Shown piece by piece: positions 1 to 10,581 of a stretch of DNA of 64,000 nucleotides. Below the pieces are notes generated by a model. It did not search any database, had not been told where the DNA came from, and saw only the letters and a program-made list of their open reading frames with translations. A program made the translations under genes and the position numbers. This DNA is from Gammaproteobacteria bacterium (GTDB lineage: Bacteria > Pseudomonadota > Gammaproteobacteria > Ga0077536). The DNA is taken from contig SHZM01000004.1 in assembly GCA_009692265.1 (NCBI GenBank), forward strand, positions 1 to 64,000, read 5' to 3'. How positions within the stretch are numbered: position 1 is the first letter of the stretch; the number at the start of each line of letters is the position of its first letter.

Positions 1-78
1 GACCGCGAAATCCACCGCCACCGTGCCATTCAAAAACGCCTGCAACTGGGCCGGCGTCACTAATTGTTTGTCGTTCAT
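1..78 (-). CDS. N-terminus of an integrase-core transposase-like protein, truncated by window edge
   Basis: Minus-strand translation from ATG at 78: MNDKQLVTPAQLQAFLNGTVAVDFAV; resembles the start of the transposase family whose middle part is seen at 28.9 kb. Only 26 codons visible. Confidence 0.4.
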   Translation of the reverse strand, partial: MNDKQLVTPAQLQAFLNGTVAVDFAV

Positions 79-281
79 ATCGATCACCATGCCTCGCATC
101 ATGACCGAACCCAGCTACCCCTTCAGACTCATACTCCGTTGGACAAGGCGCCAGTGGCACGAGGGTCCGCCCGCCGTCATAATCAGACCCCTGCGACTCG
201 CCGATTGGTTAGTGGGAAAAGCCAAGTGGGATCTTTAAGCAAGGTGACTGTGGTGCCCAGCCGGTCATTGAGAGGAACTGT

Positions 282-1331
282 ATGAAGTTTGGTCTGCTGT
301 ACCTACCGACGTTTGATGCCGAGACCCATGGCGATTCGGCCGGCCTGTATCGCGATATTTTCGAACAAGTCGAACTCGGCGAAGCGCTAGGCTTCGATAC
401 CGTGTGGGCCGCCGAGCACCATTTCACGCCCTACGGCGGGGACATTCCTAATCCACCGACCTTCCTTGCCGCGCTGGCCCAACGTACTAAACGCATGCGG
501 CTGGGCAGCGCTGGGGTCGCGCTGCCCTTGAACCGTGCCCTGAACACCGCGGAACAACTCGCGATGGTGGATGCGATGTCCGGCGGCCGGGTTGAGATCG
601 GCGTGGTACGCGCGTTCCTCGATTTTGAATACAAAGCGCTGCAAGTCGACATGAATGAAAGCCGCGAGCGATTTAATGAAAGCATCGAAGTGCTGCTCGG
701 AACCTGGGCTAATGAGAGTTTCTCGTATCACGGCAAACATAATCATTTCGACAATGTGATGCTGCGGCCGCGCCCGGTACAACGGCGACCGCGCATTGTC
801 GTTGGCACCGTGTTAAGCCCGGAATCGGCCGTTTATGCCGGCCAGCACGGGTTCGACCTGATGGTGATCCCGTATGCCGTATCGCTCGCCGGGGTGCGCA
901 AGACTGTCGACCTCTATCACGCGGCATTAAAAGAATCCGGTCGAGATCCGAGCGATCACAATGTCCATGCAACGTTTCATACGTTCGTCGATCGCGACGA
1001 AGCCACGGCGATCGCCGCCGTGCGCGAACCGATCGAGCGCTATGTCCAGTACTTCGCCGAAGCGGTTGCGGGCGATACGTGGTCCAAGGACTATGTCGGT
1101 TATGAAGGGATCGTCAATAAGGTCCTGGCATTAAAAAATTTCGATGTGATGTACGACCGCCGGGTGTTGATTGGCACGCCAGCACGCGTGCATGAGACGA
1201 TGGGGATGGCGATCGAGGCTGGGATCACCGAAATTTCCTGCGTGACGATCTTGCCCGGCCTGCCGCAGGCCAAGATATTAGAGTCGTTACGTCTATTCGC
1301 GGATGAAATCATGCCGCGGTATCGCGACTAA
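282..1331 (+). CDS. LLM class flavin-dependent oxidoreductase (luciferase-like)
   Basis: Full ORF; MKFGLLYLPTF...LGFDTVWAAEHHF...RLGSAGVALPLNRALNTAEQLAMVDAMSGGRVEIGV typical of bacterial luciferase-like monooxygenases. Confidence 0.9.
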   Translation: MKFGLLYLPTFDAETHGDSAGLYRDIFEQVELGEALGFDTVWAAEHHFTPYGGDIPNPPTFLAALAQRTKRMRLGSAGVALPLNRALNTAEQLAMVDAMSGGRVEIGVVRAFLDFEYKALQVDMNESRERFNESIEVLLGTWANESFSYHGKHNHFDNVMLRPRPVQRRPRIVVGTVLSPESAVYAGQHGFDLMVIPYAVSLAGVRKTVDLYHAALKESGRDPSDHNVHATFHTFVDRDEATAIAAVREPIERYVQYFAEAVAGDTWSKDYVGYEGIVNKVLALKNFDVMYDRRVLIGTPARVHETMGMAIEAGITEISCVTILPGLPQAKILESLRLFADEIMPRYRD

Positions 1332-1358
1332 CTTTTTTCGATTTCCAGACGGCTGCGG

Positions 1359-3170
1359 CTATTCCTGGAAACCCGCCGCGATTAAAGCCTCGCGATAATG
1401 CGCCAGATCACTTTGATTCTTGTAGTACAGGAACGGCAACACCTGCGCGTTGATTGAAAACCCCGGCACCCGCGCCAGCACTTCGCGCACACACGCGGCT
1501 GCATCACTCTGGTTTCCGGCACCTAGGTGACAGGCTGCGAGCAACGCCAAAGTTTGCTCATTCTTCGCGTTGATGTGCTGGATCGCCTCGATTGCCTCGG
1601 TGTAACGTCTGGCGACAAAGTAGGCACGGCACAGGTGCGCCCAGAAGCGCTCGGGGTGAAACGGATTCAAGCGCATGGCTTTTTGGATCCATTCGATGGC
1701 CGGCTCACCTTGGCCAAGCCAGGTCAGCAATTCGCCCTGCTGCACCACGATCAAATCATCGTTCGGATTCAGGCTAAGCGCGCGCTGCTGGTGGTACATC
1801 ATTTTATCGAAATCATTACGCAACATCGCCAGGGCCGCGGCGACCCGGTGCACGTCGCTTTCGTTGTCATCGAGGGTCAGTGCCAGCGCTAGCTCCGATT
1901 CGATCTCGGTGAAGGTGGCTTTTGGGTCCGCGCTCCACTTCGAACTGACGGCCTGTCCGAGAATGCACGCGCGCCAGGCATGCGCGTGCGCGTAGCGCGG
2001 ATCGAGTTCGATCGCACGGGCAATGAGTTCCTGCGCCCGCGCGTTATCCTCGCGCTGGGAACGATGATGTAACAGTTTAGCGGTGACGACGCATTCGTAG
2101 GCGGCCATATTTTCGGTGGCCTTGCGTGCCGCGCGTTCGCGGGTCGAGGCTTCCACCCGCCCGGGCAGCACCGCCACTATGGCACGCGTCATCTCGTCCT
2201 GCAGATCAAAAATATCCGCGAGTTCGCGATCGTACCGCTCAGCCCAAACATGCCGATCGGCTTCGGCATCGAGCAACTGCGCGGAAATGCGGATGCGGTT
2301 ACCTGCGCGACGCACGCTGCCTTCCAGCACGTAATTAACCTTAAGGTCTCGCGCGATCTTGCGCACATCGACTGTCTGCCCCTTATATTTCATCGAGGTG
2401 TTGCGGGAGATCACGATCAATTCATGAAAGCGCGATAACTCAGTCAGGATATCCTCGGTCAGTCCGTCGACAAAAAACTCCTGCTCGGCGACACCGCTCA
2501 TATTGGGAAACGGCAGCACGATGATGGCGGGCTTGCTTCCGGCGGACGCCGCCTAAAGGCTCGGAGGACCCGCCGAGGTGGTGGGTGCTGTGGTGGATTT
2601 TAGCGCCGTGCCCGCTTCTGCGACACCTCGCTCACGCACCCGAAATACCCGTATCGGTTCCGGAATGTTTTTCAGGGAGTGCTCGCCAGTATCCTCGAAC
2701 ACGAAATCAAGTTTGCGCTGGATCTCAGCGTGTACCTTACCCGTGATGCAGATGCCGCCAGCCTCGGCAAGTGCTTCGATGCGAGCTGCGACGTTGACGC
2801 CGTCGCCGTAGATCCTACCTTCTTCCGCGACAATGTCGCCCAGGTTCACGCCGATGCGAAATACCATGCGCCGCGATTCCGGGATACTGGCATTGCAGTC
2901 CCGCAAATGAACCTGAATTTCTACCGAGGCCGCGACCGCATCCACTGCGCTGCCGAACTCCGCCAAAATATTATCGCCCGGGGAATCGACAATGCGCCCG
3001 TGATACGCGCCGACGACCTTGCTAAATAGATCGCGATAGGTGGAAAGGATCCGCACGGTCGCGACATCGTCTTCGCTCATCAGGCGGCTGTAACCCGCCG
3101 CATCGGCGCTCAAAATGGCCGCGAGGCGTCGCTGTATCCGCGATTCGTTGTTTTGTTCACTGTCCGACAT
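1359..3170 (-). pseudogene. Adenylate/guanylate cyclase domain plus TPR protein, split by in-frame TAG at 2553-2555
   Basis: ORF 2553-3170 is a class III cyclase domain (RRLAAILSADAAGYSRLM...GDIVAEEGRIYGDGVNVAARIEALAEAGGICIT); ORF 1359-2519 is the usual downstream region (VLPFPNMSGVAEQEFFVDGLTEDILTELSRF...TPR). Reading through the TAG keeps frame: PPSL*AASAGSKPAIIVLPFPNMSG. Confidence 0.8.
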
Positions 3171-3476
3171 GGGGGTTCGATCGACTTTCAGAACACGGGG
3201 GGAATCATGGTCAAGGTTGCGCTTAGGATGCTATACCGGAAAGATAACTGCCCTTTATCGCGAAATCGAGCGTTACAGATGCGAAAGCTGAACGAAGTTC
3301 GCCACGCGTTGGTACCGATGACCCGTTCATTGATATGGATGCGTGCGTAGAGCGACTGAGATCCGCCATCGCGCTCCGCATCCTGATTAAGATGCTTAAG
3401 GTTTTGTGGGATCACGTCCGAGACATTTTGCGTCTGCCCCGAACTTGGCGTTCAAACTATTCGAAGTTCTCGCTAC

Positions 3477-3884
3477 ATGATTGATACCCTCACACCGTCG
3501 GAACGAAGCGCTCGGATGGCCCTTGTCAAGGCATCGAACACGAAACCAGAAATCGCTATAAGGAAGCTAGTATATGCACTCGGATATCGATATCGGCTGC
3601 ATGATAAAAAACTGCCAGGCACTCCCGACCTCGTATTTTCTTCCAAAAAGAAAATAATATTTGTCCATGGTTGTTTCTGGCACCGGCATGCTAGTTGTAA
3701 ACTGGCCCGACTACCTAAAAGCCGGCTCGGATTTTGGCTTCCAAAGCTAGAATCAAATCGTAAGCGAGACTTGGTATCGAAGAGAGCGTTAAAGAGAATG
3801 GGATGGCAAGTTATGATCATTTGGGAATGCCAAGCTGGCCGAACCACCTGGTTAGGACGACAGCTCAGCGAGTTTCTTGAATAA
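3477..3884 (+). CDS. vsr: Very short patch repair endonuclease (Vsr)
   Basis: LTPSERSARMALVKASNTKPEIAIRKLVYALGYRYRLHDKKLPGTPDLVFSSKKKIIFVHGCFWHRH...WQVMIIWECQ is characteristic of Vsr. Confidence 0.93.
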   Translation: MIDTLTPSERSARMALVKASNTKPEIAIRKLVYALGYRYRLHDKKLPGTPDLVFSSKKKIIFVHGCFWHRHASCKLARLPKSRLGFWLPKLESNRKRDLVSKRALKRMGWQVMIIWECQAGRTTWLGRQLSEFLE

Positions 3885-3897
3885 GGACTTCACGCGC

Positions 3898-5091
3898 ATG
3901 AAAGCAGTCGAACTTTTTGCAGGTGCCGGTGGATTAGGGATGGGTATTTCACTCGCGGGCTTGCGACACGATCCGAATTAACCAGGAACGCGGCTTTCCC
4001 ATCGTCGTCGATTGGCCACTGTATCAGTGTGATGTGCGCGATTAGATTAAGTCCGCTAACGCTTCCGCGCTCGATGGCGAAGTAGAGTTGGTCGCGGGGG
4101 GACCACCGTGCCAGCCGTTTTCCATGGGCGGAAAACATGGCGCATTCAACGATGAGCGAGACATGTTCCCGACAACCGTTGAAGTGGTTCGAAAAATTCG
4201 ACCGAAAGCGTTTATCTTCGAAAACGTGAAAGGATTAACTAGATCCTCTTTTGCGAATTATTACCAGTACATTCAACTACAACTTGAATTTCCGGAAGCG
4301 TTCAAAGCGCCCGACGAAACGTGGATTAGCCACTTAAATCGGCTACAGATGGAAAAATCATCCGGGAGACGACACCTCGCGGGCCTCACCTATAACGTAA
4401 TTCCCACGCTCGTTAACGCGGCTAATTTTGGAATTCCTCAGCGGCGGGAGCGTGTGTTCATTGTAGGGTTTCGATCGGATCCTGGTATCCAGTGGCACTT
4501 CCCAAAAGAAACACACTCGTTGGACGCATTAATTCATGACCAATGGGTAAACAGCGAATACTGGGACCGCCACCGGATACCGAAATCGAAGCGTCCAAGC
4601 ATGCCACCTGGAATTCGCTCTAAAGTCGATCGATTAAAGATGCAGTTATTTCTACCCGCCAGTCATCCATGGCGAACCGTGCGCGATGCTTTAGCGACGT
4701 TGCCCCTCCCGAACGCGAGGGCGGTAGTGAAGTTGTCCTGAATCATCGATTGCAATTGGGGGCAAGGACCTATCCTGGGCATACCGGCAGTCCATTGGAT
4801 TTACCGGCGAAGACTTTGAAGGCTGGTGATCACGGAGTGCCTGGTGGAGAAAACATGATGGTATTAGCCTCGGGCGAAACGCGCTATTTCACTGTACGAG
4901 AATCGGCTCGCCTTCAAACTTTCCCTGATGGTTACGAACTTCATGGTTCGTGGACCGAGGCAATGCGCCAACTTGGAAACGCGGTTCCGGTCAGCCTTGC
5001 TCACTTGGTAGCCGCGCCGGTGGCCGCCAAGTTAATTCACGGCGAGGAGGATCGATTGAAGCGTCGACTAAAGATGGAATCTATCGCTTGA
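3898..5091 (+). pseudogene. DNA (cytosine-5) methyltransferase, multiply disrupted
   Basis: MKAVELFAGAGGLGMGISLAGL in frame 1, then CDTIRINQERGFPIVVDWPLYQCDVRD in frame 2, in-frame TAG at 4043-4045, GGPPCQPFSMGGKHGAF...IFENVKG in frame 2, frameshift near 4715 back to frame 1, ending NHRLQLGARTYPGHTGSPLDLPAKTLKAGDHGVPGGENMMVL...RLQTFPDGYELHGSWTEAMRQLGNAVP. Confidence 0.85.
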
Positions 5092-5795
5092 GCGAGGAAG
5101 GGCAATACAACCCCCTCGATAAACGTAACCTTGGGGCAAGTGTCGCCGAAGCCCTACTGTTGAGGCGCGCGCAACCATTAAGTCATGTAACGGATTTCAA
5201 GGGCGCGGGAATTTATGTCATGTACTACGTTGGAGACTTCGACCCTTACGCCGGGATATCGGATCAGAACAGAAAAGCCAAATTTAGGGCTCCGATATAC
5301 GTCGGGAAGGCTGTTCCAGAAGGTGCGCGCAAAGGAGGTGCCGTCAACAGAACTTCGACTACCACCAGCGCGTTAGCAAGGCGACTTAAGGAACACGCGG
5401 ACTCCATTATTTGCGCCACGAATTTGGCAATAGAGGATTTTTATTATCGCTATCTGATCGTCGACGACATCTGGATCCCACTTGGCGAGTCGCTGTTAAT
5501 CGCCAAGTTTTGCCCACTTTGGAATTCCATTATCGATGGCTTCGGCAACCATGATCCGGGAAAGGGACGTTACGAGGGTATGCACCCACGATGGGATGTC
5601 TTACACCCAGGAAGGAAATAGGCGGAAAAATGCAAACCGCGTTCCGAATCGAACAGACAGATTGTCGCGGATGTAACAAATCACCTACGGCAAACAATAA
5701 TTCCCGCGAATCCCAGATTTTTGAATATTGAAGAAGAAGCTGGAGATTATGTAGTACAAAAGAGCGACTTCGACGATGGGTTGCCGGACGATTAA
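5088..5795 (+). pseudogene. Eco29kI-family GIY-YIG restriction endonuclease with in-frame TAG at 5619-5621
   Basis: NPLDKRNLGASVAEALL...GAGIYVMYYVGDFDPYAG...PIYVGKAVPEGARKGG...ALARRLKEHADSI...DFYYRYLIVDDIWIPLGESLLIAKFCPLWNSIIDGFGNHDPGKGR...WDVLHPGRK*AEKCKPRSESNRQIVADVTNHLRQTIIPANPRFLN...; frame stays open from 5622 to TAA at 5793. Possible TTG start at 5088 overlaps the methyltransferase TGA. Confidence 0.8.
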
Positions 5796-5817
5796 GCTTA
5801 CAGAAAGGATAACCGTC

Positions 5818-6339
5818 CTACATCAATTCATTCGACGGCATCCGCGGATGCAGCGCCTTGCGCGCGGATTCCGCGCCGGCAACAGGTAAGCCTCGCGGAT
5901 CGAGTAAGCCTATCTGCACCAACACGCTCGCCTGATCCCAGTAGATGTGTTCGTAGGCGAGTTTCCCTTCGCGGAAATGGACGATGGCGACCAGCGCAAC
6001 TTCCACCCGCCGGCCGGTCGGCGCGATTCGCGGCAGCATCCAGTCCATTACGATCGTGTGGGTGAATTTGAAAATCATCTCATCGACGAGTCGATCCGCT
6101 CCCACGGTGCGCGATACCGGGATCATCTCGGTATCGGGCGGCATCTGTGGAATGAAATGCTTGGCGTAGAACTCGCGCAGTTCAGCCTTACCAACCCCGC
6201 CCGTCATCACCGGGATGTGATTGACATAGGCATCCTCAACCATCGTCGCCAAGGTGTCCTCGGTATGCCGGGTATCGAATTCGTATTTAACGTGTTCGGC
6301 CCACAAGGCTTCGAGATCTGGTGCGGCGCGCTCGGTCAT
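5818..6339 (-). CDS. SnoaL/NTF2-like family protein
   Basis: 173-aa ORF; MTERAAPDLEALWAEHVKYEFDTRHTEDTLATMVEDAYVNHIPVMTGG...REFYAKHFIPQMPPD. Confidence 0.7.
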   Translation of the reverse strand: MTERAAPDLEALWAEHVKYEFDTRHTEDTLATMVEDAYVNHIPVMTGGVGKAELREFYAKHFIPQMPPDTEMIPVSRTVGADRLVDEMIFKFTHTIVMDWMLPRIAPTGRRVEVALVAIVHFREGKLAYEHIYWDQASVLVQIGLLDPRGLPVAGAESARKALHPRMPSNELM

Positions 6340-6467
6340 GAACAGGCTCCCGGGTATGGAGTGATAGAGTCGTTAAAGTCTAGCCCACATTAGTGGTGGT
6401 CAGCATGGCGATTATTCTCCCGGGAATTAGGGTAGGGCAACAGATCAGGTTACCGCGCGGGTTAACT

Positions 6468-6487
6468 TTCCCCTTTGCAAAGGGGAA
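6468..6487. repeat. Perfect 20-bp palindrome TTCCCCTTTGCAAAGGGGAA
   Basis: Direct reading; sits just downstream of the ATPase/TPR relic stop on the minus strand. Confidence 0.8.
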
Positions 6488-6502
6488 CTGAAGGGGATTT
6501 GT

Positions 6503-7151
6503 TTATGCAAGACGTGCCAACAGCGCATGCGCCTCCTGTAGATCCGGTGTCTCGAACCCTTCGGTGAACCACCCGTAAAGCGGTGCGAGTAGTGCCCGTG
6601 CGCCGGCCAATTCCAAATACGCAACTGCTTTGTCGAGATTACCGCTGCGACTGTAGTGATGGCCCAAGTCACTGTAATGATCTTCGAGTTCTTGACGGTA
6701 AGTGCTCTCGATGGCCTGGGCGGTGCGCTCGTGGATGACCTTGCGTCGTTCTTGTAGCAGCGACTGATCGGCGACGTCCTGGGTCAGTGCGTGTTTGAAC
6801 ACGTACTCCACGTCCGGTAGTGCCGGCGTTTCGTAGAGAAACTCCTTGCGCTGGAGCGCGTCGAGCAATTGATGGAAGCGTTGAAAAATGGCGTGCCTTC
6901 GGTCTTCTCCAGAATCCACTGGCGCAGACTCGCGAACCGGTTAGTCGGAGTTGACTCCGCACGATCATTCAGCAGAACACCCAGAAACTCCTCGCAGGTC
7001 TTCGAAGATCATCAACAACGGCTGTTCGAGGCTCGCCCATGATCCCGATCACCTGCCCACGTCCTTCGCGGACCTGCGCAAGCGCCTGCTGCAGCTGGCT
7101 GAATTCTTGTTGACGACCTACGAAGCGGGTCAGCCCACACCGGGCGGCCAC
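6503..7151 (-). pseudogene. Collapsed relic of an AAA-ATPase/TPR (cyclase-associated) protein
   Basis: Fragments in different frames: RFVGRQQEFSQLQQALAQVREGRGQVIGIMGEP (P-loop start), EQPLLMIFEDL (Walker B region), [51 protein letters not shown]-terminal [24 protein letters not shown]. Confidence 0.75.
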
Positions 7152-7475
7152 TTATAATCGCGTCCGGAGTTGTCCCACCCCCAACACCTCATAGATGGGC
7201 AGCGACGCTCTCGCAGCAATTCACGGGCTTGCAGCAATACTTCGTCAAAGGTCATGCCAGGCTTTGGCTTTTAGTTAACGTGTGAACGGATTTTCAATGA
7301 CTAAACCCTCGTTGCGCTTATGTCGATTAAATGGGTTGTAGCCGGTAAAGAAACCCCGCAGATCCTTGAAGCGCAGCGGTTTCTTTTTCGGGCATGGCTA
7401 TTTATAGCAGCGCCGAGTTGGGCTCGCTACGCCGTCCTGTCTCCGACCGTTATGTTCACGATGATACGTTTGCTA

Positions 7476-8855
7476 TCAAACCCCAAGTCGCCGAATCGCG
7501 GCCTCGGTACAGTATTGCCGAAACAGTGATTCGTCGTTTACCCGCATGCTGTAGCCGCCGCGAATTGATTTAACCTGCTGAAAGCGCGTCATCCGATTGG
7601 TTTGCATGTCGTAGGCATGCACATTGCACCAGGACCAATATGGCTGAGTGCCATAATCAGCCACCCGCTGGTCGCCGTTCTCATACATCGAATAACAGCC
7701 GTCGAACGAGCGAAATGGCTGGCCCGCGCGATCGTAGGTGACCATTCCGACCGGCAACAATGTCCGTGCATCGAACCACACTCGTTTCCGTGAGACAGGC
7801 GCGCGCGGATAACCGGTCGGTTCGGCTTCGACCACGATCGTTTCTGGGATCATTTCCACTTTCGTATCCCAAAAGGTTAGGCCTTTAGGACCTCCGTGCG
7901 TGGGACATTCCCAATTCTCATGCTCGCTGTGCCAATTCTGCGAAAGCCCCGCCAAATAAGGACCGCGCCCGATTACTTTATAGTTGCCCCAGGTGAGATA
8001 AGGATCGCCCGCGGTCCACGTATCGGAGAGAAATAAGTTGGAACCCGGAATCAACGGCTCGAAGCGCTTGTTGGCGGGAAAACGACGGACCCGCTTGATG
8101 CCGGGTAGAAAAAGCTTAACGGACGGAAACTGGGTTTGATCGTATTCCCACGTACTCAAATACGTGGTGCCTTTGTAATCGTTCGGGTAGGTGAAGATCA
8201 CCGAGTTATAGCGCAGCTTGTTTTCGGAGCCCGGGAGATAGGGTTTCGGATCGATGCTCACGCGACCGACTGCCGCATACTCGCACCACACGACTTCGTA
8301 ATAATGGCTTTGCTCACCTTGAGCGTCGATTTCGTAGTCTTTACTCACATAGAAAGAAACGTCGTGTCGGCCCCAGGACAAGGTGACCGGGATGAAACAC
8401 TCGGCACCGTTGCTCGGTTCCGGGAACGGATTACCACCGATCCACGGCTTGCCTTCCCGGGTGTAGACATTCCCCACGGCATCGAGCACCGCCTGACCTT
8501 TATTGCGCAGAGTCGCTTCGATGTAATCGACAGGGCTCAGCCGGGTCATATCCTTGACCGACTCGACCAGCTCCAGCTTGCGCCCCATTTGTTTGATCTG
8601 GCTGAATCTAATCGGATCTATCAAATCCTGGATGAGATCAACATTATCGGCATCGATAATATCGCCCGGCTTCACCGTGCCCTTGGTGTACATCTCGATC
8701 GAGAGGAGTTCGTCCGGATAGCTTTTCTCAAAAGTGCCGTTCTGGGCGACTGCATCCCACACGCTGCCGAACACGCCAGCACCAAGAATTCCACGCGCGG
8801 TCTGCTGCATGAAATGGCGTCGGCTGTAGTTAAAGTCGTATTTTCGAATTCGCAT
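7476..8855 (-). CDS. DUF1329-family secreted protein with Tat-like leader
   Basis: Probable start MRIRKYDFNYSRRHFMQQTARGILGAGVFGSVWDAVA (SRRHFM twin-Arg motif); body resembles DUF1329 proteins. Confidence 0.7.
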   Translation of the reverse strand: MRIRKYDFNYSRRHFMQQTARGILGAGVFGSVWDAVAQNGTFEKSYPDELLSIEMYTKGTVKPGDIIDADNVDLIQDLIDPIRFSQIKQMGRKLELVESVKDMTRLSPVDYIEATLRNKGQAVLDAVGNVYTREGKPWIGGNPFPEPSNGAECFIPVTLSWGRHDVSFYVSKDYEIDAQGEQSHYYEVVWCEYAAVGRVSIDPKPYLPGSENKLRYNSVIFTYPNDYKGTTYLSTWEYDQTQFPSVKLFLPGIKRVRRFPANKRFEPLIPGSNLFLSDTWTAGDPYLTWGNYKVIGRGPYLAGLSQNWHSEHENWECPTHGGPKGLTFWDTKVEMIPETIVVEAEPTGYPRAPVSRKRVWFDARTLLPVGMVTYDRAGQPFRSFDGCYSMYENGDQRVADYGTQPYWSWCNVHAYDMQTNRMTRFQQVKSIRGGYSMRVNDESLFRQYCTEAAIRRLGV

Positions 8856-9194
8856 GTTGAAAACCCCGGTTGTTCCAGTGGGTGCGGCGCGCTTGGAGCT
8901 TGCCAAGGCGTTGTAGCGAGATCTCAACTGCCGTGGAAGGCGCTGCAACGCGCGGCTTAGTCAGGCTGCCCCGGGTCCATTGTAGTGGATGCAGTCGGCT
9001 CTAGCGTAGTGTGTTAGGCGAAGGATTGGACCTGAACACGGTGTAACCGCGATACTTGGATCGAATACTAAAAAATGAGGCAACGATGTATCCGGCCACA
9101 GCGCATGATCTCGAGCCCCATCTCTCGAAGCTCGAGGTTGGTGATGAGGCACTCCATCGTTAGCACCTGTTAGGAGCGAGCCGGAAGAAGCACC

Positions 9195-9471
9195 ATGAAT
9201 GACGTCGCATTGATTGTTGGCGCTGAAGACGCGACCGGAGCGGCGATTGCACGACGCTTCTCCCAGGAAGGTTTTACCACCTGCGTCACCCGGCGCGCCC
9301 TTGAGAAACTCACTCCGCCGAAAGCCGCTATTGAAAACGCTGGCGGGATTTGCCGTGCCTTCGGCTCGGATGCGCGCGCTGGGTGGGTTTTTGACCGGTC
9401 GTGAAGCGGCGAAGGTGATGCGGCCGCGCGAGCGTGGGACGATCATTTGCCAGAGCTTTGCCCATTTATGA
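9195..9471 (+). pseudogene. Short-chain dehydrogenase (SDR) remnant
   Basis: MNDVALIVGAEDATGAAIARRFSQEGFTTCVTRR (Rossmann start), then in another frame FLTGREAAKVMRPRERGTIIC; most of the domain is missing. Confidence 0.6.
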
Positions 9472-9594
9472 TGGTGGCTCTTACCGCCTGTAAACGCCAC
9501 TAAAAAGCTAAGCTCCGGCACTCGTAATCCGCATTGCCTTCTCCGTGGCAACCACCACGGTTGGTGGTGGTCATCGCGGACTCGTTCAGCGTGA

Positions 9595-10475
9595 CTAGGG
9601 TTGTGCTGGTGTGACGCGAAAGAACGAATTGAGCTCCTCGCCCGAGGCGGCTGCGGAGAGATCATCGAAGCGGCCGTGTTCAGCGATAGCGCGGGCGGCT
9701 CGCATAAATCCACCCCAAGCAACGCGCGCAAGCGCGCCGCCGACACTGATGCGTCGAACACCAAGCTCAGTGATGTCCTGCAAGCTCAGTCCGCCTGCCG
9801 ATCCCACCAACAGATTGACCGGTTTTGAAGCGACTGCGGCGACCACGGCTGAAATCTGTTCGCGGGTGCGGATCCCCGGTGCGAACAAGCAATCTGCGCC
9901 GGCCTTGGCATACGCCTTAAGTCTTGCGATCGTGTCGTTAAGATCGGGTCATCCGACGATAAAATTTTCCGCGCGCCCCACGAGAAGCGTGTCTCCGCCT
10001 GTCCTGTCGATAGCAGCACGCGCAGCGCGGATCCTCGCGACAGCAACGTCAAGGTTATAAAGTGGGTTCGCCACCTCGCCTGTCCCATCCTCGATCGAAA
10101 GCCCTGCCACACCAGTCTCAATCGCGAGACGCACATTCTCCGCGACGCCTTCTGGATCAGGAGCCAACCCATTCTCGAAGTCCGCGTTCACGGGCAGGTC
10201 AGTCGCCGCGACGATCTCGCGCAGGTGAGCGAGAACCAGCTCCGGCGAGAGGTTGCCATCGGATTGACCACGCGACCACGCTGAGCCGAGCTCGTGGTAG
10301 CCAGCGCCTTGAAACCCAGCGATTGCAGAAAGCGCGCGCTGCCGCAATCCCAGGGATTCGGAATAACAAAGCACCCGGATTCGTGTAGCTGGCGAAAAGC
10401 GCGTCGTTTAGCTGCGATGTTTGAAGAAGAATGCGTCATAAGAGTTCTCTCTTTTCCGCCAGGTACTAGTGCCAC
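9595..10475 (-). pseudogene. Isocitrate lyase/phosphoenolpyruvate mutase family protein, disrupted
   Basis: MTHSSSNIAAKRRAFRQLHESGCFVIPNPWDCGSARFLQSLGFKALATTS, frameshift, LSPELVLAHLREIVAATDLPVNADFENGLAPDPEGVAENVRLAIETGVAGLSIEDGTG...GRAENFIVG, in-frame TGA (9949-9951), PDLNDTIARLKAYAKAGADCLFAPGIRTREQI...GVRRISVGGALARVAWGGF. Confidence 0.82.
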
Positions 10476-10581
10476 TGGATAAAGTATACCGTCACGGTAC
10501 CAGGGTGGCGGTAAATCTTAAGCGGGACGACCTCCACCGTCGCCGAGGGAGATGGGTCGCGCTGGACACGATCGAGATCTC

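Noticed and set aside
8136-8960. 274-aa plus-strand ORF
   Set aside because: Antisense to the DUF1329-like gene, low-complexity shadow translation with no recognisable family.
8961-9764. 267-aa minus-strand ORF
   Set aside because: Covers the antisense of the SDR relic and intergenic sequence; Arg/Ser-rich with no motif.
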